Shown here piece after piece: positions 35,351 to 42,735 of a stretch of DNA of 64,000 nucleotides. The stretch is taken from positions 62,001 to 126,000 of the forward strand of contig NZ_FRCS01000015.1 of assembly GCF_900143005.1 (NCBI RefSeq), given 5' to 3'. Each line of letters opens with the position of its first letter. Positions within the stretch are counted from its first letter, which is position 1. Below the pieces are notes generated by a model. The model saw only the letters and a program-made list of their open reading frames with translations, made no database searches and was not told the DNA's origin. The DNA is from Cryptosporangium aurantiacum. Its GTDB lineage: Bacteria > Actinomycetota > Actinomycetes > Mycobacteriales > Cryptosporangiaceae. The translations under genes were made by a program, and so were the position numbers.

Positions 35351-37211
35351 GGAGCGTCTTCTCCCAGTAGTGGGGCTTGGTCACCAACTGCCAGAGGGCC
35401 TTGTACGAGGCGACCGAGTGGAACAGCCAGTAGGCCGGGTTGAGCAGCGCCCAGAGCACCAGGCCGTACCGGCCGCGCTTGAACGCGCCCATCATCGAGA
35501 CGTAGATCATCAGCCCGTTGCCGAGCAGCAGGTTGACCAGGCTGAGCCAGAGCACCCACCCCGGAAAGACCGCAGCCAGCGCGCCCGGCGCGAGAAACAG
35601 CGACACGGCGAACAGCGCGAAGAGCGGCGGCGTGGCCAGGAACGTCGCCGGGGTACCGCCGATCAGCAGGACGAACGCGCAGGTCTGCCGGGTACCCGCG
35701 GCGCGGATCAGCGTTCCGGGGCGGCGGGCGTGTACCAGCAGCGTCTGCAGGTAGCCCTTGATCCAGCGGGACCGCTGCCGGATCCAGTTCCCGCCCGCCC
35801 GGTTCGCCTCCTCGTACGTGGTGCTGTGGACGACGCCCACGGTCCGGCCGAGCGCGGCGGCACGGATGCCCAGGTCGGCGTCCTCGGTGACGTTGAACGG
35901 GTCCCAGCCGCCGAGCTCGCGCAGTGCGTCGACCCGGAAGTGGTTGGACGTGCCGCCGAGCGGGATCGGCAGCCGCAGCCGCTCCAGGCCGGGCAGCATG
36001 TAGTCGAACCAGAACGAGTACTCGAGGGTGAACATCCTGGTCAGCCAGTTCTCGTCGGCGTTCCAGTAGTTCAGCGCCGCTTGGACGCAGACCAGGTCGT
36101 CACCACCGCGCCGGAACGTGAGCAGCGCCTTCTTGAGCTGGTCGGGGTCCGGCCGGTCTTCGGCGTCGTAGATGACCAGGTACTCGCCGCGCGCCAGGTA
36201 AAGGCCGACGTTGCAGGCCTTGGGTTTGGTCTTCGGGAGGTCGTCGGGGACCACGACGAACGTGAACGTGGCCGGTGGATCGGCGGCGCGCGCGGCGGCG
36301 ATCGTCTCGGTGTCGTCGGCCTCGAGGAGCAGGAGCACTTCCAGCCGCTCCCTGGGCCAGTCCAGGTCGCCGAGGTTCTTCAGCAGGTCGGAGACGACGT
36401 TCGCCTCGCGGTAGACCGGGACGAGCACGGTATACATCGGCAGGTTCTCGTCGGAGAGCGCGCGGACGTCGTCGTCGGTGACGGTCTCGTCCCGCTCGTG
36501 GCGGGCACCGACCATGCAGACGACGAACTTGAACGCGACGCCGGCGAGCAGGATGACGCTGAGCAGCGCCATCGTGGCGGCGGCCGTAGCTTCGGGGGCC
36601 AGGACTGCGGCGGCGACGATGACTGCGACGGCGGCGGCCAGGCCGACCTTCTGCGCGGGGAGCAGGACGGTCCTGGCGGACTGGGTGGCGTTGCGGCGCC
36701 AGAGTCCGAGCGACGCCTGGTCGGCGATGACCTCCTGGTAGCCGCGGTGGAGGCCCTGGATCAGGTCCCACTCGGTGGTGACGCCGAGGTCGACGGTCTC
36801 GCCGAGGGTCTTCTCGATGTGGGCTCTTCGAGCGGCGGTGGGGCGGTCGACGGTGGCGACGAGCACCGCGTCTGCGGCGGGTGCGGATTCGGCCGCGGAG
36901 GCGCGGGCTGCGGGGCCGCGGGCTGCGGGGCCGCGGCCGATCGGGATCCAGCCCTCGCGGGCGAGTTGCTCGGGGGTGACCCGGCCGAGCAGCGCGGGGT
37001 CGAGCGCGCTTCCGGCGACGTCGACGAACGGGCAGTTCCAGCGCTCGGCGAGGAACCGGTAGAGGGCCTGCCGGCGGACGATTCCCGCGGCCACCAGGAT
37101 CGCGCCGAGGCGTGATCCGGTGCGGCGCTGGGTGTCGAGGGCCCAGTCACGCTGGGCCGGGGTGATGAGGCCTGCGTCGACGAGCAGCTCTCCGAGGGGC
37201 GGCTCGCTCAC
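35283..37211 (-). CDS. Processive-type family 2 glycosyltransferase with N-terminal MshEN-like domain
   Basis: 642 residues. Residues 1-~160 resemble the T2SSE/MshEN N-terminal domain (LGELLVDAGLITPAQRDWAL, then RLGAILVAAGIVRRQALYRFLAER), a module that binds c-di-GMP in some proteins; the usual closing Gln is replaced here. Two helices (~190-235) precede a cellulose-synthase-like GT2 core: VPVYREANVV, DAEDRPDPDQL (DxD region), GGTSNHF, TEDADLG and QRSRWIKGY (QxxRW). Four more helices end the protein. It probably polymerises and extrudes a polysaccharide. Compare NfrB-type enzymes, which have the same two modules in opposite order. GTG start; downstream membrane protein overlaps it. Confidence 0.85.
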   Translation of the reverse strand: MSEPPLGELLVDAGLITPAQRDWALDTQRRTGSRLGAILVAAGIVRRQALYRFLAERWNCPFVDVAGSALDPALLGRVTPEQLAREGWIPIGRGPAARGPAARASAAESAPAADAVLVATVDRPTAARRAHIEKTLGETVDLGVTTEWDLIQGLHRGYQEVIADQASLGLWRRNATQSARTVLLPAQKVGLAAAVAVIVAAAVLAPEATAAATMALLSVILLAGVAFKFVVCMVGARHERDETVTDDDVRALSDENLPMYTVLVPVYREANVVSDLLKNLGDLDWPRERLEVLLLLEADDTETIAAARAADPPATFTFVVVPDDLPKTKPKACNVGLYLARGEYLVIYDAEDRPDPDQLKKALLTFRRGGDDLVCVQAALNYWNADENWLTRMFTLEYSFWFDYMLPGLERLRLPIPLGGTSNHFRVDALRELGGWDPFNVTEDADLGIRAAALGRTVGVVHSTTYEEANRAGGNWIRQRSRWIKGYLQTLLVHARRPGTLIRAAGTRQTCAFVLLIGGTPATFLATPPLFALFAVSLFLAPGALAAVFPGWVLWLSLVNLLLGNGLMIYVSMMGAFKRGRYGLVLWALLNPAYWLFHSVASYKALWQLVTKPHYWEKTLHGLSTVAPTGSAAGLEKQPVAG

Positions 37212-37223
37212 GCTTAGTACATA

Positions 37224-38093
37224 TCACGTATTTCGGACGCTAGGGTCGTTCTTGGCCGCGGTCACTGCGTCATAAACGACGCTCTTGGGGACGCCGACCG
37301 CGGCGGCGACCGCCCGCATCGCCTCCTTGCGCGGCACACCGCTGGCCTCGGCGAGCGCCACCCTCCGCGCCAGCTCGGCAGCGTCCGGCGCGTCTTCTGG
37401 CCGGGGCGGCGGCGCGCCCGAGATCACGACCGTGACCTCGCCGAGCAACCCGTCCTTCGCCCACTCGGCGAGCGCACCGAGCGTCCCCCGGCGCACCTCC
37501 TCGTGGGTTTTGGTCAGCTCGCGGCAGACCGCGGCCGGCCGGTCGGCGCCGAACGCCGCTGCCGCGTCGACCAGCGAGGAGCCGATGCGCCGGGGCGACT
37601 CGAAGAACACCATCGTGCGTTGTTCGGCGGCCAGCGCCGCGTACGCGGACTTTCGCTTTCCCGGCGCGCTCGGCAGGAAGCCCTCGAAGCAGAACCGGTC
37701 GGACGGGAGGCCGGAGAGCGTCAACGCGGTGGTCACCGCCGACGGCCCGGGCAGCACCGCCACCGGGATGTCGGCCGCGATCGCGGCGGTGACCAGCCGA
37801 TATCCGGGGTCCGAGACGCTGGGCATGCCCCCGTCGGTGATCAGGAGGACGGTGGCGCCCGCGGCGGCCCGGTCGCGGAGGCCGTCGGTCTGCCGCTGCT
37901 CGGTGACGTCGTCGTAGCGGACGATCTGCCCGGTGACCGTGACGCCCAGATCGGACGCCAGGCGGCGCGCCCGCCGGGTGTCTTCGGCCGCGATGACGTC
38001 GGCGGTGGCCAGCGCCTCCTTGAGCCGGTCGGTCGCGTCGCCCGAATTACCCAACGGCACGCCTGCGAGGATGACCCTGCCCTGAGCGCTCAC
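37224..38093 (-). CDS. rsmI: 16S rRNA (cytidine1402-2'-O)-methyltransferase
   Basis: 289 residues, tetrapyrrole methylase fold. Motifs: GVPLGNSGDATDRL (replacing GTPIGN), AAEDTRRARRLASDLG, TDGGMPSVSDPGYRLV and FFESPRRI. Methylates the ribose of C1402 in the ribosomal P site. C-terminal ~60 residues include a small helical extension ending GVPKSVVYDAVTAAK. Twelve nt downstream starts the stop-side of the GT2 gene region. In M. tuberculosis and Streptomyces the adjacent gene is the protein O-mannosyltransferase pmt; here I do not see one. Confidence 0.94.
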   Translation of the reverse strand: MSAQGRVILAGVPLGNSGDATDRLKEALATADVIAAEDTRRARRLASDLGVTVTGQIVRYDDVTEQRQTDGLRDRAAAGATVLLITDGGMPSVSDPGYRLVTAAIAADIPVAVLPGPSAVTTALTLSGLPSDRFCFEGFLPSAPGKRKSAYAALAAEQRTMVFFESPRRIGSSLVDAAAAFGADRPAAVCRELTKTHEEVRRGTLGALAEWAKDGLLGEVTVVISGAPPPRPEDAPDAAELARRVALAEASGVPRKEAMRAVAAAVGVPKSVVYDAVTAAKNDPSVRNT

Positions 38094-38114
38094 CGCCCCA
38101 GTATCGACGCGCGT

Positions 38115-38771
38115 CTAGCGCCAGGGCTGCGCCGGTACCGAGTTGTCGTCGTTGACCCGGCGGGTGGCCCGGCGCACCACGACCGGACCCTCGGCGCGCA
38201 ATCGGCGGCCGCGCACCAGGATCGTCGCCGCGAGACCCGCGCCGAGCAGCGCCAGATACGCGGCCCAGCCGTAGCCGGCAAAGCTCCAGGTATCCAGTGA
38301 AGCCAACACGATGAGGCTGCTGATCGCGAGGCACGCGTACTGAATCCAGCTCTCGCTCTCCGGGTTCGTGAACGACTTCTCGAACGTCGGAATAGCCGCT
38401 AGGGCGTCAGCGAGTATCGCGAATACGATCGCGTACCGGGCGTCGGCGAACACACCCCAGCAGACAACGCCCAGCGCGGCGAAAACACCGCACACAAAAT
38501 CCGAGCGCGAGGTCCGCCAGTGCGCAGATCTGCTACGCATCGAAACCAGTAGGGTGAGGGTCGGATTGACCCCGGCGACCAGCGTGATGAAAGCCGGAAG
38601 ATGCACACCCTCGCTGAGCTGAGCGACGAACGCGATGTACGGAACGATCGCCCACAACGTCCAGGTGACCAAGTGCGGCTTGACCCGGCCCTGTAAGGCC
38701 TTTCGGACGTAGACGCTCGTCCCGAGAATGTTGAACAGTAGCGCGACAAAGACGAAGTACGGATCGATCAC
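38115..38771 (-). CDS. Seven-helix membrane protein of unknown function (PQ-loop-like)
   Basis: 218 residues with about seven hydrophobic segments and a short basic tail. The beginning, FNILGTSVYVRKALQGRVKPHLVTW, and the repeat-like later segment ILADALAAIPTFEKSFTNPE recall the small-solute SWEET/PQ-loop fold, in which two three-helix units are joined by one helix, but no PQ motif is present. GTG start. It lies between rsmI (21 nt downstream on the same strand) and the SCO2521-type locus, and could belong to either side. Function unknown. Confidence 0.7.
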   Translation of the reverse strand: MIDPYFVFVALLFNILGTSVYVRKALQGRVKPHLVTWTLWAIVPYIAFVAQLSEGVHLPAFITLVAGVNPTLTLLVSMRSRSAHWRTSRSDFVCGVFAALGVVCWGVFADARYAIVFAILADALAAIPTFEKSFTNPESESWIQYACLAISSLIVLASLDTWSFAGYGWAAYLALLGAGLAATILVRGRRLRAEGPVVVRRATRRVNDDNSVPAQPWR

Positions 38772-38848
38772 GGCCCCTCACCCGGTTATCGTCGACAGCG
38801 CCAATACCCGAGTGACGCTAGTAACGGCTACCGATAAGACCTCACCTC

Positions 38849-39868
38849 CTAGACCGCGGGCACGAGGTATTCCTCCAGGGACTTCCCCAGCGACCACAGA
38901 TATTCAAAATCAGCCGCCCGCTTCCGGAGCTGGCCGATATCGAGAACCAGCTTGGTATTGAGTATCGCCGGGACCGCGTGGTCCACCCGGCTCGACGAGG
39001 CCACCGTCTCGTAGCTGACCTCACCGTCGAAGATGATGAAGTCACGCAGGTCCATGTGGGACTGGTTGATGCGGTGGTAGTCGAGCACTCGAAGCTCGAT
39101 GCCCGCGGCGCGCTGCATCGCGCAGATGTCGCCGAAGCCCTCGTCGGTCACCATGTCGGGCTTGTCGAAGATGAAGATCCGCCGCACCGTGACGCCGCGG
39201 CGGCGGGCGTCCTGCTGGGCCTGCAGATACCGACGCCCCAGCGCGCTCTGCCAGAAGCCGTTGCCGAAGCTGTCACCGCCCCCGTCCACGGTCGCGAAGC
39301 TCGTCGCGTCGATGTGCGTGCGCGTGCAGTCGGTCAGGCCGATCAGCCAGTCCCGGTCCTCACCCTCGTACGTCGCCTCACCCGCGGCCAGGGCCTTCAA
39401 GAACGACGACGTCCGGTTGATCTCGTTCTGCGCGAATTGGTACACGAGGGCGGGCTCACCAGGCTTGATCAGGATCGCATGCTGGACCATCTGCGTGACC
39501 GCATCGGAGCGCGCCGCGGTCTCCTCCAGCAGCCCGAACAGGCGCGCGGACTCACTGATCTGCATGAAGGCGCGATTGACCAACTCGTGAATGTTCTGCT
39601 CGTGCTCGATCTGCCGTTCTTCGATCGCCCGTAACCGGCCTTCGAGTTCCATCAGGAATTGCACGACGAGTACGACGCCGCCGAGGAAGACCGACAGCGT
39701 CAGCGACGTCAGCGCGGCTTGATCGACGCTGCCCGAGCCGCTGCGATTCGTGAGCGTGGTCAGGCCGTAGGTGAGGCCGCCGATTCCCAACGAGACGATG
39801 ATCCGCCGAGCTATCCGTGCGTTGCTCGTCCCCATGGGACTCCTCGCGCCCCGCGAGTCCCTGCTCAT
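38849..39868 (-). CDS. Membrane-anchored coiled-coil protein with DUF6879-like C-terminal domain, last gene of the SCO2521-type operon
   Basis: 339 residues. Two hydrophobic segments near the N-terminus (IIVSLGIGGLTYGLTT; LTLSVFLGGVVLVVQFLM) are followed by a charged coiled coil (LEGRLRAIEERQIEHEQNIH). The cytosolic C-terminal domain (~150-320) contains RRGVTVRRIFIFDKPDM, AAGIELRVLDYHRI and LRDFIIFDGEVSYE, the RxIF...GI.LR...DF.IFDG logic of DUF6879/phospholipase D-like folds without an HKD motif. ATG overlaps the SCO2521-like stop (ATGA), so it is the membrane component of the operon. Function unknown; a sensor or effector platform is plausible. Confidence 0.75.
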   Translation of the reverse strand: MSRDSRGARSPMGTSNARIARRIIVSLGIGGLTYGLTTLTNRSGSGSVDQAALTSLTLSVFLGGVVLVVQFLMELEGRLRAIEERQIEHEQNIHELVNRAFMQISESARLFGLLEETAARSDAVTQMVQHAILIKPGEPALVYQFAQNEINRTSSFLKALAAGEATYEGEDRDWLIGLTDCTRTHIDATSFATVDGGGDSFGNGFWQSALGRRYLQAQQDARRRGVTVRRIFIFDKPDMVTDEGFGDICAMQRAAGIELRVLDYHRINQSHMDLRDFIIFDGEVSYETVASSSRVDHAVPAILNTKLVLDIGQLRKRAADFEYLWSLGKSLEEYLVPAV

Positions 39869-40815
39869 ACGTTTCCCGCCGCCGACCGCAGGGAGCCCTC
39901 GAGTGGCTGCGCCGTCACGTCGAGACGATCGAGCATGCGCACCGCGAGGTGATTGCGGATCCGCTCGACCTGCGCCTGCCACTGCCGCGTCAGGCCGGAG
40001 GCGCGGTCCACGCCGTCCCAGAACGGCTGCATCCCGCCTCCCAGCCGGGCAGCGGGCATCCAGTGGTGCAGCACGTTGTCGATCGCGTCCCGGAGCGGGT
40101 CGACCGTCATCCGATCGCCGGACGAGTCGAGCCGGCTCCGGTCGATGATGTCGAGCAGCACGCTGAGCAGCCAGTCGTGCAGCGCCAGGTCAGCACAGAA
40201 GTCGGCCACCTCGCGGGGCTGGAGGCCGGTGCCCGCCATCCGCACGGTCCGCAGTTCGTCGGACTCCATCGAGAATTCGATCCGCGGGTTGTCCGCGTCC
40301 TCGGTCAGGACCCACCGCAGCCGGGTCCGGGTGGCCCGGAACGGTGGCCTTCCGCCCAGGTCAGGTGAGCGTTGCACCGCGCTGAACAACCGCTTACCGA
40401 TCGCACCGAGGTTGGGAGTGTCGGCGGCGGGCCAGCCGGTGGCGACGCGCTCGTCCGGGAACGAGCCGAGCGTCTCGATCACACCCGGCCGCGCCAGGTA
40501 GTGGGACCACGGCATCCGTCGGCTGGTCTCGCCCCGCTGGGCGGTCACGGTGGTGGCCGTCTGCAGAATCTGCCCGCCGGTGATCGCGGCGAACGAGGCC
40601 GCGGTGCCGACCGCGCGCGGGCCCGCGCCGGAGGCGGTGCTCAACCGGCAATCGAGGCCGTCGTAGAGGTCCGGGGAAACGACATAAGAAACCGGTCGGA
40701 CGGAAGACCGGACAGCATCGCCCAGACGACGCGAAAGGACGCGCTGCGCCATCGCGTTCGTGATTGGTGCGGAATGCCGCAGCAGTCCTGTGTGTATCTC
40801 GCCAAGCACCAGCAC
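39865..40815 (-). CDS. SCO2521-family protein
   Basis: 316 residues, cytoplasmic, no recognised fold. It starts LVLGEIHTGLLRHSAPI and contains RFRATRTRLRW-like and WVLTEDADNPRIEF segments, and a helical C-terminal half (LHDWLLSVLLDIIDRS...FWDGVDRASGLTRQWQAQV). Its place in the cluster and character match the family named after S. coelicolor SCO2521. GTG start, 28 nt after the SCO2522-like gene; stop overlaps the membrane/coiled-coil gene. Function of the family is not known to me. Identification rests on gene order and remembered family features. Confidence 0.75.
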   Translation of the reverse strand: MLVLGEIHTGLLRHSAPITNAMAQRVLSRRLGDAVRSSVRPVSYVVSPDLYDGLDCRLSTASGAGPRAVGTAASFAAITGGQILQTATTVTAQRGETSRRMPWSHYLARPGVIETLGSFPDERVATGWPAADTPNLGAIGKRLFSAVQRSPDLGGRPPFRATRTRLRWVLTEDADNPRIEFSMESDELRTVRMAGTGLQPREVADFCADLALHDWLLSVLLDIIDRSRLDSSGDRMTVDPLRDAIDNVLHHWMPAARLGGGMQPFWDGVDRASGLTRQWQAQVERIRNHLAVRMLDRLDVTAQPLEGSLRSAAGNV

Positions 40816-40843
40816 TCTCGCCCCCGGTTCCAGTCACGGCCGG

Positions 40844-41815
40844 CTATGGGTCGCCGACGACGCTCCCATCAAAAACGTAGTTGATGCGGTTGACGATTTC
40901 GCCCGGAAGACGGAAACCTTCGGCCACACTTCGCTGAGTGATCTCGGCGGCCACCGCATCGTCCACATTAATTTGACTGAGGATCACGCGCACCGCCTGC
41001 TCCGTCAACAAGAAGCGGGTCGAGAGCACGGAGAGTGTTTGGTACGCACAAAAAGGATCGGCGTCGGGATTCAACTGAACAACAGCCGGAAGATTCTCCC
41101 ACTGATCTATGAACTCCGGCCGAAATGGCTGTGGAACGGAGACCGGCGCGCCCTTGAAACGCAGCACTCCCAAACGCACCAACTGCCACACCGCGGCGAG
41201 AAAAGCGCAGGACCAGACTCGTCTCTTGGGTTCTTCGCTCCACAGCTCGACGTCGACGAATACCGAGTGGCGGCGCGCGGAATTCTGTCGCGGCGGTTCC
41301 CATCCACGGCTTCGGCCCATCGCCTCGCCGCCGCCGATCGGCGAGCGGGTGCCGTTGCTCAGCCAGCCGGTCTCGGTCGCGGGTGGACGTGACCCATCGT
41401 CACCGACGGCGGGCTCCGGTACCAGGCGATCCATGACGAGCGAGGCCAACTCGACGTCGTCGGAGACGGCGCAGGCCGCTTCCCTGGCCAGATAGTCGAT
41501 CCGGACGCCGGCGGCCGCGGCTGCCTCCTGCAACGCCGGGATGACGACGTCGGGCGTGCTGAACGGCGCGAAGTAGTCGTCGATCAGAAAGCAGGTGCTG
41601 ACCCGCGTGCGGTTCCGCTCGGACGGCGAGCCGAACGCCCGGGTGGCGCTCTCCACCCACGGCGCGACCCGGCGGAAATGGTCGACGAGATCCTTACCGG
41701 GCCGGAAGTCCTCGCGATAGAGGTGCCCCAGCTCGATGGACAGATGCGACAGCGGTAGCGAGTCCACCTTGCCGCGCGCTGACGCTTCGCCGTAGGTCGC
41801 CTCGACGGCGTTCAC
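40844..41815 (-). CDS. SCO2522-family protein
   Basis: 323 residues, soluble. The opening LPLSHLSIELGHLYREDF is the clearest family mark, followed by TRVSTCFLIDDYFAPFSTPDVVIPAL with an acidic FLIDDY patch that could bind metal. A ~60-residue low-complexity loop (GDDGSRPPATETGWL...) divides it; the second half (VWSCAFLAAVWQLVRLGVLRFKG) is helical. GTG start overlaps the P-loop gene stop (GTGA). Always found with SCO2521-, SCO2523- and SCO2524-like genes as far as I recall; biochemical role unknown. Confidence 0.75.
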   Translation of the reverse strand: MNAVEATYGEASARGKVDSLPLSHLSIELGHLYREDFRPGKDLVDHFRRVAPWVESATRAFGSPSERNRTRVSTCFLIDDYFAPFSTPDVVIPALQEAAAAAGVRIDYLAREAACAVSDDVELASLVMDRLVPEPAVGDDGSRPPATETGWLSNGTRSPIGGGEAMGRSRGWEPPRQNSARRHSVFVDVELWSEEPKRRVWSCAFLAAVWQLVRLGVLRFKGAPVSVPQPFRPEFIDQWENLPAVVQLNPDADPFCAYQTLSVLSTRFLLTEQAVRVILSQINVDDAVAAEITQRSVAEGFRLPGEIVNRINYVFDGSVVGDP

Positions 41816-42729
41816 AGGCGCTCCCACCGGGCGTCTTCGGCGAGCTTCCCGGCGAGCGCGATGAACGCCTCGATCGTCGCTCTGTTGGCGACCTGCCGCG
41901 CGTACACGTCGTCGTCGAGGATCAGTTGCTCCCGCCACTGGAGGACCGGATCGAGCGGGATGCTGCCGAGCAGGTTCGTCCGGCCGAGGTGGTGCCGGCC
42001 GGCGAGCTCCTGCAGTTCCCGATTACACCTGCGCAACCACGCCACCTGGGCCGCACGAAGGCCCGACAGCTGGTCCGAGTCCGGGTCGACGACCGCGGTA
42101 CGAACGAACCGGATCGCGTTGGTGAGCGCCGCACCGTCCAGACCGATGGTCTTCCCGCCGTCGATGATTCCCCGCTCGCCGTACACCAGTCCGTTCGCGG
42201 CGATGATGTGCTGCCTGGTCCAGCGGTGGAACACCAGCCAGCGCCACCCGACCTGGCCGAGCGCGGGGTCGGTCAGGGCTTCCAGCACGAGCTCGGTCGC
42301 GTAGGACCGGCCGGCGCTGAGATCGACGATGCAGAGGTCGAACTCGTCGTCGAGGTTGGCCAGCAGGGTCGCGCAGCGTGCGGCGTCCCCCGGCAGGCGC
42401 GCGAACTCGCCGCCGCCCTCATCGCCGGGGAGGAGCACCAGCCGACCGGCGCCGCGGGGCCGGTCGAGCTCCGCGCGGTTGGTCTGTTTCCAGATGTCGC
42501 ACTGGATCGGGTCGCTGGCGCCGCCCCGCAGGTACGTGTGCGTCCCCGGACGCTTCTTCACACCCCGGGCCACGTCGCTGAGCTGGAAGATCGCGCCCGC
42601 CGTCGGCGATCCGAAGTCGAAGTCCAGATAGCACACGTTGATGCCGTCGAGCGCGCGACGATACGCGACGTTACTGACAGTCACCGATCGGCCGGTACCG
42701 CCCTTGTCCGAGGTCGCGAAGACGATCAT
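41812..42729 (-). CDS. SCO2523-family variant P-loop (ParA/MinD-like) protein
   Basis: 305 residues. The start IVFATSDKGGTGRSVTVSNVAY is a deviant Walker A of ParA/MinD ATPases, but the loop reads KGGTGRS: the second Lys is Arg. A Walker A'-like DFDFGSPTAG and a Walker B-like DLCIVDLSAG are present, so nucleotide binding is plausible while hydrolysis may be altered. The rest (RWLVFHRWTRQHIIAANGLV, LLGSIPLDPVLQWREQ) follows the MinD fold. ATG lies 6 nt after the SCO2524-like stop. ParA/MinD relatives position complexes on membranes or DNA; here the partner may be the membrane/coiled-coil protein of the operon. Confidence 0.85.
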   Translation of the reverse strand: MIVFATSDKGGTGRSVTVSNVAYRRALDGINVCYLDFDFGSPTAGAIFQLSDVARGVKKRPGTHTYLRGGASDPIQCDIWKQTNRAELDRPRGAGRLVLLPGDEGGGEFARLPGDAARCATLLANLDDEFDLCIVDLSAGRSYATELVLEALTDPALGQVGWRWLVFHRWTRQHIIAANGLVYGERGIIDGGKTIGLDGAALTNAIRFVRTAVVDPDSDQLSGLRAAQVAWLRRCNRELQELAGRHHLGRTNLLGSIPLDPVLQWREQLILDDDVYARQVANRATIEAFIALAGKLAEDARWERL

Positions 42730-42735
42730 GTCCGC

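Noticed and set aside
34548-37115. 855-codon antisense open frame across the GT2 and membrane-protein genes
   Set aside because: No motif; the opposing frames carry clear GT2 motifs and membrane helices.
39865-42729. Plasmid-type ParAB partition locus or origin
   Set aside because: The ParA-like protein has an altered P-loop and no ParB-like neighbour or parS-like repeats; neighbours are SCO252x-type proteins.
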